From positions 1-42,075 of the forward strand of contig QGNO01000015.1 of assembly GCA_003228195.2 (NCBI GenBank): a stretch of 42,075 bases of DNA, read 5' to 3'. Source of the DNA: Chloroflexota bacterium (GTDB taxonomy: Bacteria; Chloroflexota; Dehalococcoidia; Lucifugimonadales; QGNO01). Position 1 is the first letter of the stretch; the number at the start of each line of letters is the position of its first letter. Made by a program: the position numbers and the translations under genes. Shown piece after piece: positions 7,942 to 16,560 of the stretch. The notes below the pieces were generated by a model. It saw only the letters and a program-made list of their open reading frames with translations. It was not told where the DNA came from and ran no database searches.

Positions 7942-9296
7942 GACTTATTTGAACCCCTCTCCTCATTTTTGTTATGTTTGTCACCCCACCAACGATTCAA
8001 CCGTTCAGCGACCGTTTTTTCATATCCTTGATTTGATGGATGATAGTATGTTTTGCCCTTTAGATTATCGGGCAAATTATCTTGCCCAGCGAAGTGATCG
8101 TTGAGCTGGTGAGGGTACTGATAACCCTTCCCGTAGCCCATCTTTTGCATCGTTGAATTGACAGGGTTGCGTAGGTGTAGAGGCACAGGATCGACTCGGT
8201 TTGTTTTAACGTCTTCCAGTACCTTGTTGATTGCTGTATAGGCCGCGTTACTTTTGGGAGCCGTTGCTAGATAAATGGCTGCCTCCGCCATAGGGATGCG
8301 ACCCTCTGGCATTCCAATGAAATGTACCGCTTGCTGAGCGGCCACTGCGATGGTGAGGGCTTGCGGATCCGCAAGTCCGATATCTTCAGCTGCCAAGATT
8401 ACCATGCGACGCGATATGAAAAGGGAGTCCTCTCCAGCTTCAATCATGCGCCCCAGCCAATAGATAGCGGCATCTGGATCAGAAGCTCGAACTGATTTAA
8501 TAAATGCTGAAATAGTGTCGTAATGTTGATCACCTTTTTTGTCATAGCTCAATGCTCTCCTCTGTAAAGCCCCTTCCATAACCGGAAGTGTTATACAGTG
8601 AGCTCCTTTCTCGGTCTGCTCCGAAGCAGAAGCCGCTAATTCGATGGTGTTAAGTGCCGCGCGAGAATCGCCGTTAGATATTGCCAACAGTAAAGTTAGC
8701 GCTTTCGGATCGACGGACACGTTCATGTGCCCTAGGCCACGATCTGAATCTTTCAAGGCTCTTTCTATTATCAGCGCAATCTCGTCTTCGGCCAGAGGAT
8801 GCGTGGTGAAAATCCTAGAGCGGGACAGGAGTGGTGATATAATTTCAAAAGATGGATTTTCAGTTGTGGCTCCTATAAAAGTTACAGTGCCATCTTCCAC
8901 ATGGGGCAAAATTACGTCTTGTTGAGCTTTATTGAACCTATGTATCTCGTCGACGAAGAAAATAGTGCGTTGCTCGGACATTCCTAGACGATCTCTGGCC
9001 TCCTGAAATATTCGACGTAGATCGCTTACCCCAGAAGTTACTGCAGATACTTGTTCGAAGTGCGATTTAGTCACCGACGAAATTAGCGAGGCTAAAGTAG
9101 TCTTTCCAGAACCAGGAGGTCCCCATAAGATCATTGATGGAATCTGATCGGATTCTATGCTCTGGCGAAGGACGGCTTCAGTCCCCACTAAGTGTTCTTG
9201 CCCCACAAGCTCATCAAAATTACGTGGTCTCATACGGGCAGCCAGTGGGGCATTTAGATTTTGTATGGATTGTCGGTGATGTTCAAAGAGAGTCAT
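7938..9296 (-). CDS. rarA: Replication-associated recombination protein A (AAA+ ATPase)
   Basis: RarA/MgsA family clamp-loader-like ATPase acting at stalled replication forks. The 452 residues begin with MRPRNFDELVGQEHLVG and then Walker A GPPGSGKTTLA, Walker B IFFVDEIHRF and sensor-like GATTENPSFE. The C-terminal tetramerisation region contains DPDAAIYWLGRMIEAGED and EDIGLADPQAL, both diagnostic of the family. The ATG start is clear. It is followed in the minus direction by the convergent MFS gene with overlapping stops. Confidence 0.95.
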   Translation of the reverse strand: MTLFEHHRQSIQNLNAPLAARMRPRNFDELVGQEHLVGTEAVLRQSIESDQIPSMILWGPPGSGKTTLASLISSVTKSHFEQVSAVTSGVSDLRRIFQEARDRLGMSEQRTIFFVDEIHRFNKAQQDVILPHVEDGTVTFIGATTENPSFEIISPLLSRSRIFTTHPLAEDEIALIIERALKDSDRGLGHMNVSVDPKALTLLLAISNGDSRAALNTIELAASASEQTEKGAHCITLPVMEGALQRRALSYDKKGDQHYDTISAFIKSVRASDPDAAIYWLGRMIEAGEDSLFISRRMVILAAEDIGLADPQALTIAVAAQQAVHFIGMPEGRIPMAEAAIYLATAPKSNAAYTAINKVLEDVKTNRVDPVPLHLRNPVNSTMQKMGYGKGYQYPHQLNDHFAGQDNLPDNLKGKTYYHPSNQGYEKTVAERLNRWWGDKHNKNEERGSNKS

Positions 9297-9383
9297 CTTA
9301 ATCCTGCTGTAATTAGACGAAACTGTTTTTATTGCGACTTTTCGGTCTTATCATATCAAGGTTTGATAAATCTACCAGCTAAG

Positions 9384-9653
9384 TTACCTTTCCTCCATTT
9401 CGGTTATCGTGACGCCGTAGTCACCCTCGCCGTGATCTGCGAATCGAAAATCCTTAACCAAAGGGTGAGTTTTTAATAGATCCCACACTGCTCTAGATAC
9501 GGCTCCAGAACCCTTGCCGTGCACTACCCGCACGGTGCCAATTTCGTTAACGAATGCACTATCGAGATACTTCTCCAGTTTGTATAACGCGTCTTCTACA
9601 GGCAAGTGCCTAAGGTGAATCTCGGGATCGAAGTTAACCATAAATGTGGGCAA
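9384..9653 (-). CDS. Standalone Smr domain protein (MutS2 C-terminus-like)
   Basis: An 89-residue protein that is essentially one Smr domain, the nuclease-like domain found at the C-terminus of MutS2. DPEIHLRHLPVEDALYKLEK supplies the D-x-H-like (here EIHLRHL) part, VRVVHGKGSGAVSRAVWD the HGKGxG motif, and FRFADHGEGDYGVTI the final strand. No MutS2 core precedes it. The start is either TTG 9651-9653 or ATG 9639-9641; neither has a strong ribosome site. The stop of selA lies 27 bases upstream, so it is probably translated from the selA transcript. Whether it cleaves DNA or RNA is unknown. Confidence 0.8.
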   Translation of the reverse strand: MPTFMVNFDPEIHLRHLPVEDALYKLEKYLDSAFVNEIGTVRVVHGKGSGAVSRAVWDLLKTHPLVKDFRFADHGEGDYGVTITEMEER

Positions 9654-9680
9654 TAGTTGCCCGATCGTTTTTTGGACAGC

Positions 9681-11045
9681 TCATGATTGATTTTCTTTTA
9701 GAACCGACAATAGAGATTTCTCCAAAATTGGCTCTTCTGTACCTGTGACCGTTCTTAGATCAACCACAACTTTACCATTTTCGATCCGTGTGATTATAGG
9801 TGGATTGCCCTGTCTGAGAAGTGAAGAAACTTTTTCAGCGTTACCATCTATGGCTAGTAGCCAAGTTGGCAAGGTTTCTCCAGGCAGACTTCCGCCTCCT
9901 ATCGGAGATCCCCCCTCAATTATAGATGAGTAATGAGGTATCTTAGATTGTAGTTGAGAAGCACGCTCCCGTATCACAGATTCAGGCTGTGAGATCATTT
10001 TCCATACTGGAATTTGGTCGGTGGCCTCATTTCGTAGGTAGTGTAAGATAGTCGCCGTCAAGGCGGCGAGGCTGAGTTTGTCTATGCGAAGCGCTCTTGC
10101 TAGAGGATGCTTTGAAAGTTGTTCTATAAGATGCTGCTTGCCAACTATGATGCCTGCCTGAGGACCTCCTAGAAGCTTATCCCCAGAAAAAAAGGTCAGG
10201 TCACAGCCGGATGAGACGCTTTCCTGCACTGTGGGTTCCTTTATCAGGCCAAACTGCGTAGTCTCCAGTAAGCATCCAGATCCCAGATCGTGTAGGACGG
10301 GTATGCTTTTCCATCGTCCTAGATGAGACAGTTCGGTTAAGCTTGCAGAATGAGTAAACCCTGTTATGCGAAAATTACTCGAGTGCACTTTGAGAATCGC
10401 ACCAGTCTCACCACCAATTGCCCCTTCGTATTCAGTGGCATATGTCCGGTTGGTAGTCCCTATTTCTACTAACTTGGCACCACTTTGGGCTAGGACTTCT
10501 GGTATTCGGAATCCGCCTCCGATTTCGACGGCTTCTCCTCTGGAAACGATAACCTCTTTATTCTTCGCGAGAGTAGCTAAGCCAAGCATAACTGCGGCGG
10601 AACCGTTGTTTACCACTAACGCTGCCTCGGCGCCTGTAACTAACGAAAGTAGCCCGTTGATTCCAGTTTGTCTCGATCCGCGGATTCCCGAATCGAGATC
10701 GAACTCTAAATCGGAGTAGCTACCAGATGCATTTTCAATTGACTGTAGCGCCTGATTGCTGAGCGGGGCACGGCCGAGATTGGTATGTAGTACCACTCCA
10801 GTTGCGTTTATTACTCGTCTTGGGCTATTTGCCCATAGCTTGTGGGCTTCAGTCTCTACTTGCGATATGAATTGATTGAGATCAAAGCTAGAGGTATCAA
10901 GCACATTAGAGTTGCGAATTATCTCCATTTGACTCCTGAGGAGATTAACGACAGCGTGATGTGAGTAATTCGCGATAAGATCCTGTATTATTTTTTGCTC
11001 CAATACGGAGTGAATGCTTGGAATTCCTCGGAATCTGTGGGTCAC
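9681..11045 (-). CDS. selA: L-seryl-tRNA(Sec) selenium transferase
   Basis: PLP enzyme that converts seryl-tRNA(Sec) to selenocysteinyl-tRNA(Sec). The 454-residue protein has INATGVVLHTNLGRAPLS, the VVNNGSAAVML loop and the PLP-lysine region DLTFFSGDKLLGGPQAGII (Lys about 290). The length is normal for bacterial SelA. The start is GTG 11043-11045 with GAGGGGG upstream. selB, selD and tRNA-Sec are not in the window, so selenoprotein synthesis is implied but not shown here. It shares a divergent promoter region with coaE. Confidence 0.92.
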   Translation of the reverse strand: MTHRFRGIPSIHSVLEQKIIQDLIANYSHHAVVNLLRSQMEIIRNSNVLDTSSFDLNQFISQVETEAHKLWANSPRRVINATGVVLHTNLGRAPLSNQALQSIENASGSYSDLEFDLDSGIRGSRQTGINGLLSLVTGAEAALVVNNGSAAVMLGLATLAKNKEVIVSRGEAVEIGGGFRIPEVLAQSGAKLVEIGTTNRTYATEYEGAIGGETGAILKVHSSNFRITGFTHSASLTELSHLGRWKSIPVLHDLGSGCLLETTQFGLIKEPTVQESVSSGCDLTFFSGDKLLGGPQAGIIVGKQHLIEQLSKHPLARALRIDKLSLAALTATILHYLRNEATDQIPVWKMISQPESVIRERASQLQSKIPHYSSIIEGGSPIGGGSLPGETLPTWLLAIDGNAEKVSSLLRQGNPPIITRIENGKVVVDLRTVTGTEEPILEKSLLSVLKENQS

Positions 11046-11113
11046 AAGGCCCCCTCGACAAGTGAATGGAGAAATTGTAGCACAACGGGAGTGATTTTCT
11101 GTCGGCCTGTTTC

Positions 11114-11143
11114 TTGACCCTTCGTAAATACGATTGTTAGAAT
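11114..11143 (+). promoter_or_regulatory. Sigma-70-type promoter of the coaE operon
   Basis: A -35 TTGACC (11114-11119) and -10 TAGAAT (11138-11143) with an 18-base spacer lie 33 bases upstream of the coaE ATG. It probably drives the whole coaE-MoxR-Nudix-VWA gene cluster, since no gaps follow. Confidence 0.6.
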
Positions 11144-11176
11144 GGGGGTTACGTCTTCGTTCAGAGATAGGTGAAA

Positions 11177-11779
11177 ATGATATCTATAGGGCTGACTGGC
11201 GGAATGGGGTCTGGTAAGACTGAAGCGAGCCGTATCCTTAGCGATTTGGGTGCGGAGGTAATCTATGCTGATCAAGTCGGCCATAAGGCTTATCTCCAGA
11301 ATACAGAAACTTGGCACGAGTTAGTCCGTAATTTTGGTGAGGACATTTTGCAATCCGATGGTGAAATAGATCGCCGGAAACTGGGAACAATAGTTTTCTC
11401 GGACCCAGAACAACTAGACAAGCTGAATTCGATTGTTCACCCGCGAATGCGCCAGATGCTTCAGGAAATGCTTAGAGGGTTTTCTGAAAATGGAGCGAAG
11501 GTTGCGATTTTGGAGGCAGCAATCCTGATAGAGGCCGACTGGCTTTCTCTGGTAGATGAAGTCTGGACTATAGAAGTGCCAGAGTCAGTTGCGGTAGAGC
11601 GGGTCAAAATCAGGAGCGGACTTCAAGAGGAAGATATAAGGAAACGCCTGAGATCGCAATTGACAAATGAAGACCGATCAAAAAAAGCTGATGAGGTCAT
11701 AGATAATAGCAATGACATCAATGAACTTAGAAGGAGAATTGAGGATATCTGGATTACGCGGATTAAAAGGGAGGCATAG
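11177..11779 (+). CDS. coaE: Dephospho-CoA kinase
   Basis: Last step of coenzyme A synthesis: phosphorylates the 3' hydroxyl of dephospho-CoA. The P-loop is at the extreme N-terminus (ISIGLTGGMGSGKTEASRIL), followed by LGAEVIYADQVGHKAY, RRKLGTIVFSDPEQLDKLNS and IVHPRMR, all CoaE signatures; DEVIDNSND is near the C-terminus. Length is about 200 residues. ATG 11177 is preferred to GTG 11171 because AGGTGA is well placed for it. The stop abuts the TTG start of the MoxR gene with no gap. Confidence 0.93.
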   Translation: MISIGLTGGMGSGKTEASRILSDLGAEVIYADQVGHKAYLQNTETWHELVRNFGEDILQSDGEIDRRKLGTIVFSDPEQLDKLNSIVHPRMRQMLQEMLRGFSENGAKVAILEAAILIEADWLSLVDEVWTIEVPESVAVERVKIRSGLQEEDIRKRLRSQLTNEDRSKKADEVIDNSNDINELRRRIEDIWITRIKREA

Positions 11780-12673
11780 TTGACTACGGCAAAAGAAACT
11801 AAACTGATAAGCAGGGAATTTCTGATTGAGGAATATGTGATTGAAAAAGAACCATACTATGTCCCAGTCGGGGACGAGATTGAACTTTTTGAGGCTGCTT
11901 ACGCAACGAAGATTCCCGTGCTTTTGAAAGGACCCACCGGTTGTGGGAAAACTCGATTTATTGAACATATGGCTTGGAGATTAGGTAGCCCGTTAACTAC
12001 CGTAAAGGATAATAAGAGAACGCAAAATGGTAGTACAGCGATACCTCTCATAACTATTGCTTGTCACGAAGATTTAACTGCAAGCGATTTGGTGGGTAGA
12101 TACCTTCTTGAGGGTGAGGAGACCAAGTGGATTGATGGCCCGTTAACCAGAGCTGTTAAAGCCGGTGGTATATGTTATCTCGATGAGATAGTTGAAGCAC
12201 GTAAGGATACAACGGTATTGATACATCCTTTAACGGATCATAGGCGGGTCTTGCCAATTGAGAAGAAGGGCCAAATTTTAGAGGCCTCTGAGGGTTTTTT
12301 GCTTTGCATATCTTATAACCCCGGATATCAGAGCGCGCTTAAGGATTTGAAGCACAGCACTAGACAAAGGTTTGTCTCACTCGAATTTGATTACCCTACG
12401 GCTGATGTGGAAGCGCAGGTTATTCGGCATGAAAGCGGGGTCTCTGCCAAGATTGCTAATTCTCTTGCTAAGTTGGGAGAGAAGGTAAGGAATCTCAAGG
12501 ATCATGGTTTACAGGAAGGTGCGAGTACTCGCTTGTTAATTTACGCTGGCAAGCTAATTAAACAAGGCATTGCCCCGCGTCGTGCAAGCCAAATTGCCGT
12601 AGTATGGGGTGTAACCGATGATGAGGAGATACAAGAGAGTATAGAAGAAGTTGTCACGTCAATCTTCGAATAG
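11780..12673 (+). CDS. MoxR-type AAA+ ATPase, CbbQ/NirQ/NorQ family
   Basis: AAA+ chaperone ATPase of 297 residues. Walker A is [20 protein letters not shown] (about residues 50-70), followed by a [15 protein letters not shown] segment and Walker [16 protein letters not shown]; an arginine-finger-like SFNP equivalent reads CISYNPGYQ. This arrangement is that of CbbQ/NorQ, which act with a VWA partner (CbbO/NorD) to remodel or activate metalloenzymes such as Rubisco or nitric oxide reductase. The start is TTG directly after the coaE stop, with GGGAGG six bases upstream. A NorD-like partner is two genes downstream. No client enzyme is nearby, so the target is unknown. Confidence 0.9.
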   Translation: MTTAKETKLISREFLIEEYVIEKEPYYVPVGDEIELFEAAYATKIPVLLKGPTGCGKTRFIEHMAWRLGSPLTTVKDNKRTQNGSTAIPLITIACHEDLTASDLVGRYLLEGEETKWIDGPLTRAVKAGGICYLDEIVEARKDTTVLIHPLTDHRRVLPIEKKGQILEASEGFLLCISYNPGYQSALKDLKHSTRQRFVSLEFDYPTADVEAQVIRHESGVSAKIANSLAKLGEKVRNLKDHGLQEGASTRLLIYAGKLIKQGIAPRRASQIAVVWGVTDDEEIQESIEEVVTSIFE

Positions 12674-12675
12674 AT

Positions 12676-13263
12676 TTGGGGTTAGAAGTTACTTTGATAA
12701 AAGATGGCAAGCTTGAACAAATAGAACGATTGCTAAATAGCAGGCAGGCGAAAAGCTTGCAAGGGCTTAAGCTAAAGCTTTCCGCAGTTTTCGTTCTGCT
12801 TTATCGAACTTATTTTGGCTATGTAGTTCTGTTAAATAAGAGAACTCAGAAAGTAAAATTCAATAAGGGTGAAATTTGTTTTCCAGGCGGTGGAATGGAT
12901 AAATCGGATGATAGCCTACTTGCCACGGCACTCAGGGAGACGCATGAAGAGATGGGTATAAGATCTGTTGATGTTGATTTATTGGGAGAGCTTGATGAGA
13001 CTACGACTAGGACTGGTTTTGTAATCAAGCCATTTTTGGGCACGATACCTTACCCGTATGAATTCAACCCCAATGATGATGAGGTAGAAGAGGTCTTAGA
13101 AGTGCCGGTGGCAACGCTACTAGATCCCAATAATGTAAGTGAAGTAGACTGGGCTCACTCTCGACTTTACAGTTACAAGCACCATCAAATTTATGGCGCT
13201 ACCGCCCGAATACTTGAACAGATGATTCGTGTAATGGAAGAATCTGGTTGGGATGGAGCTTAG
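12676..13263 (+). CDS. NUDIX hydrolase, CoA pyrophosphatase-like
   Basis: A 195-residue Nudix protein. The segment LLNKRTQKVKFNKGEICFPGG matches the NudL/NUDT7 signature that precedes the Nudix box in CoA diphosphatases, and the box itself reads GGGMDKSDDSLLATALRETHEEMGI. The catalytic REThEEmG part is intact, while the upstream glutamate of the canonical box is aspartate. Family knowledge suggests hydrolysis of CoA to 3',5'-ADP and phosphopantetheine; this is inference. It is sandwiched between the MoxR and VWA genes, two and seven bases away. TTG 12676 is provisional because no good ribosome site is seen; translation may be coupled. Confidence 0.8.
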   Translation: MGLEVTLIKDGKLEQIERLLNSRQAKSLQGLKLKLSAVFVLLYRTYFGYVVLLNKRTQKVKFNKGEICFPGGGMDKSDDSLLATALRETHEEMGIRSVDVDLLGELDETTTRTGFVIKPFLGTIPYPYEFNPNDDEVEEVLEVPVATLLDPNNVSEVDWAHSRLYSYKHHQIYGATARILEQMIRVMEESGWDGA

Positions 13264-13270
13264 TTAGCAG

Positions 13271-16200
13271 ATGGATTTATCTTTACAGAAAATTGAGCAG
13301 GATTTATCGAGATTCCCGCCGTCAGTTGGAGAGAACTTTCGGCAATCCAGCAGCATATTGTCTGCAAACCTTACGGACGAGCAAGTGTTTGCTTGGGCTT
13401 CCTTTGGTCTGCAGATAGCTCGCCAGACGGCAAGGTCTTGGGAGCCTGCGTCTGAGTACTATCGTGTTAGCCCTGATGTGAGACCTTATTTAAGTGAACA
13501 GGAGTTGTTGGATTGGGGTCAAGTTGGAGTTGACTTGTGTTTAGACTCACCAAGTTTAGGGAACGCTTTTTTTAGAGTCAGTGCTTCGTGTTTTAAACAG
13601 ATTAAGGCCGAGGATATTAAAGACTGGGCTTTGCTTGGAAAGCGTTTGTACAAAGGCACGTGGAAATCAGTCATGCTGGCTAACAAATTCTTTGAAATAA
13701 GCCCAAATCTTTTAGAGAGCATGACTTTTGGGGTAGTAGGCAGATTTGTTGAATTACTAGATGCACTTTCGTACAAGTCGACGGAATTGGCGACGGACTG
13801 TTTGTTGCTGGGCGAACAAATATTGCCCGAATTTAGCGACGATATGAGTGCTCTGATTGAATTGTCTCATTCCTTAGTAGAGCACAACTGGAGAGAAGTA
13901 AAGAGCAGTTTTGAATCTACGTCTCAATTGATTAAATACCTGGAGCCTGGCCAACGTAGCCGGGTATTAGAGATTTGCAATGAGATGGTTAGAGGGGGCT
14001 TGACCAACGTTAGTGCATTCATAAATGAAAGTGTTAGGCCGTTGGCTAAGGTAGATGCTGTTGATAGAGGCAAGTTACTGGATAGCGCTGAGATGCTATT
14101 GCCGTTTTCTCACGAAGCAGTGGCCGCGTTTCTTAGCAGTGCCCCCGATTTACTGGATCGGATGAATCAGGACCAACTTATGGCCTGGTTCGATTCAGGT
14201 ATGGGTATATTAAAAGATAATCATGACGGTGGACTAGCTTATTTCAAAGTGGAGTCGGCTACCTCCGAGAGAGTTCTAGATAACCTTTCTTCTGCAGTGG
14301 AACTGGACAAAGTTAAGGGATTACTGGGTATGTATTGTAGAGCTTTGGCAGGTTCAGGAGTAGAAGTAGCTCATGCAACCGAACTGATGTCTAAGAATAT
14401 TGGGTGGGTTTCTGAAGACCACGCTACAACTGAGGGCAGCGTGGTGTATTTGCCAGATGCAGTGGATAAATACGAAACAAAAGAGGAGAATTATTCGCTG
14501 TTCAAGGTTGTTTGTACTCATCAAGTTGGCCACATTGAGTTTGGTAGTTTCAATTTTGTTTTTAATAAACCGTCCTTTCTGTTTAACGAAACACGTTTAG
14601 CCAGATCTAAAACCCATTTAGGTGAGGAATCAACGAATATATCTGAGGGTGCGAATAGTTCTCAAGAAGTTGAATCAGATCGAGTGTTCTTGACTGATAT
14701 GGAGAGGTTCTTCAATCTTTTTGATAATAGACGGTTGGCGTTAGATATATTCACGGTAATTGAAGATGGGCGGCTTGACTTTAGGATTCGCACTGAATAT
14801 GAGGGTCTCTCTAATTCTTACTCCGTGGTGCAGCGCGATTCTCTAGCTGAAAGACCAGAAATGAAAGAGATGCCGCTACAGGAAGCGATGATCGAGTTTT
14901 TGGTGAGGCTGAGCCTTCACCAGCGAAAGGGACTGTCGGCTCCGAAAAAGTATTTGGAACAAGCCAAGGCTTTGGCCAGGATATTTCGCCGTATGTTGAA
15001 TGTAGAAGCGTTGGTGGAGGATTCAGCAGAAGCGACTATTCGCATTTACGACCTTATGTCCGATATTCCAAACGTGGAAGCTTCTGAAGATGAGTGGACC
15101 ACTATGGACATTGACATGGAGGAAGAGCAGATGTCCGAGCCTGATCAACTGGATGAAGAATTGGAGCAAATGCATGATTCTTCGGATGCCTCTGACGCGG
15201 CTGAAATTGGATTGTCTGATGAGCAGGCTTACGATTCACCTCCTCAGGTAGATTATCGTGGTGACTTCAAGCCAGAACTTAGTCAGTTACTGTCTACCCT
15301 GAGGATGCAAGGTGATCAAACTGGATTGCAGGAAAACAGGTCTGACCTGTCAAAAGAGGAATTGGAACAGATGTTAGCAAATAGTGCGGAATTAGATATG
15401 CCGCAAGATATGGATGGAGCTTCTCCCGAAGAATTAGGTGCTCTAATTCAAAATTTGGTACAGGAGATAGGTTCTGGGCAGACTTCGGAGTCAGGCCAAG
15501 GGCAAGGGATGATTCCTCACGTTGATGAGGAAGGGTACCCGATAGAGATTGGGGAGCCACTAACTTATGTTTATGACGAGTGGGATTTTCGCGCTGACGA
15601 CTATAAACCTCGTTGGTGCGTAGTCAGGGAAAAGTGGGTTCCAGAGGGAGATCAGCAGTATTTCGCCGACACGTTGCGGGAACACTCTAGCCTTATGAGA
15701 CAGATACGTCGCCAGTTTGAGATGTTGGCGCCTGAGGTTTACAGGAAAACTAAGCATTTGCCTGATGGTGAAGATTTTGACCTAGATGCAGTTATAGAAT
15801 CCATTATTGACAAGTGGGCTGGCGAATCACCTACGGATAAAGTTCACTGGCGTAGAAATAAAGTTGAGCGAGATGTGTCTGTTGTGTTTTTGTTAGACAT
15901 GAGTGCCTCTACGGCCGAAGCTATAGATGATGCTCGGCGTGATACTTGGGAAGCGCCTGATGATCCGGTGGAATATATGGCTTGGTTGCGCACCAGACGC
16001 TTAGAGGGGCACGGGCGTAGCTATAAACGCATAATTGATTTGGAAAAAGAGAGTTTGGTTTTACTTATCAACGCCTTAGAAACTATAGGTGATGTTTATG
16101 GCATATACGGTTTTTCAGGTTACGGCAGAGAAAATGTGGAGTTCTATACGATTAAGGATATTGCAGAAACTTTTTCTGAAAGGGTGAAGAAGAGGATTGA

Positions 16201-16552
16201 CAGGGTAACGCCGTTGCACGCTACCAGAATGGGCCCAGCCATAAGGCATGCGATAACCAAGTTAGAGAAGCAGGATTCCAGAACTAAAGTACTGTTTTTG
16301 ATCAGTGATGGTAGACCGCAAGATAGGGGCTACAGTAGAGAAGGAGTCGAAAAAGAATATGCGGTGCATGATACGAAGATGGCGTTGACGGAAGCGAGGA
16401 GAAAGAACATAACTCCGTTTTGCCTGACTGTAGACAAGACTGGACATGATTATTTGGCGACAATGTGTCAGGATATGGGCTATGAAGTCTTGGACGATAT
16501 TAGCGCTTTGCCAGCCCGACTGCCGGCTTTGTACAGAAAACTGACTGTTTGA
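13271..16552 (+). CDS. NorD/CbbO-like VWA domain protein
   Basis: A 1093-residue protein, longer than the usual 600-800 for NorD/CbbO. The N-terminal 380 residues are helical with repeated units rich in W and L (such as EQVFAWASFGLQIARQ and EELLDWGQVGVDL-like stretches at about 40-residue spacing). The middle has FFNLFDNRRLALDIFTVIED, a NorD hallmark, then a very acidic low-complexity linker (about 615-740). The C-terminal VWA domain has the MIDAS motif DMSAST (about 876) and ends HDYLATMCQDMGYEVLDD, again NorD-like. It should pair with the MoxR ATPase encoded two genes upstream; the metal-binding VWA probably contacts the client. No rubisco, nor or similar cluster is adjacent. Confidence 0.88.
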   Translation: MDLSLQKIEQDLSRFPPSVGENFRQSSSILSANLTDEQVFAWASFGLQIARQTARSWEPASEYYRVSPDVRPYLSEQELLDWGQVGVDLCLDSPSLGNAFFRVSASCFKQIKAEDIKDWALLGKRLYKGTWKSVMLANKFFEISPNLLESMTFGVVGRFVELLDALSYKSTELATDCLLLGEQILPEFSDDMSALIELSHSLVEHNWREVKSSFESTSQLIKYLEPGQRSRVLEICNEMVRGGLTNVSAFINESVRPLAKVDAVDRGKLLDSAEMLLPFSHEAVAAFLSSAPDLLDRMNQDQLMAWFDSGMGILKDNHDGGLAYFKVESATSERVLDNLSSAVELDKVKGLLGMYCRALAGSGVEVAHATELMSKNIGWVSEDHATTEGSVVYLPDAVDKYETKEENYSLFKVVCTHQVGHIEFGSFNFVFNKPSFLFNETRLARSKTHLGEESTNISEGANSSQEVESDRVFLTDMERFFNLFDNRRLALDIFTVIEDGRLDFRIRTEYEGLSNSYSVVQRDSLAERPEMKEMPLQEAMIEFLVRLSLHQRKGLSAPKKYLEQAKALARIFRRMLNVEALVEDSAEATIRIYDLMSDIPNVEASEDEWTTMDIDMEEEQMSEPDQLDEELEQMHDSSDASDAAEIGLSDEQAYDSPPQVDYRGDFKPELSQLLSTLRMQGDQTGLQENRSDLSKEELEQMLANSAELDMPQDMDGASPEELGALIQNLVQEIGSGQTSESGQGQGMIPHVDEEGYPIEIGEPLTYVYDEWDFRADDYKPRWCVVREKWVPEGDQQYFADTLREHSSLMRQIRRQFEMLAPEVYRKTKHLPDGEDFDLDAVIESIIDKWAGESPTDKVHWRRNKVERDVSVVFLLDMSASTAEAIDDARRDTWEAPDDPVEYMAWLRTRRLEGHGRSYKRIIDLEKESLVLLINALETIGDVYGIYGFSGYGRENVEFYTIKDIAETFSERVKKRIDRVTPLHATRMGPAIRHAITKLEKQDSRTKVLFLISDGRPQDRGYSREGVEKEYAVHDTKMALTEARRKNITPFCLTVDKTGHDYLATMCQDMGYEVLDDISALPARLPALYRKLTV

Positions 16553-16560
16553 CCCGCTGT

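Noticed and set aside
11042-11317. Minus-strand 91-codon frame overlapping selA start and coaE start
   Set aside because: It overlaps the coaE P-loop coding region and the coaE promoter; the peptide has no recognisable domain and no ribosome site.
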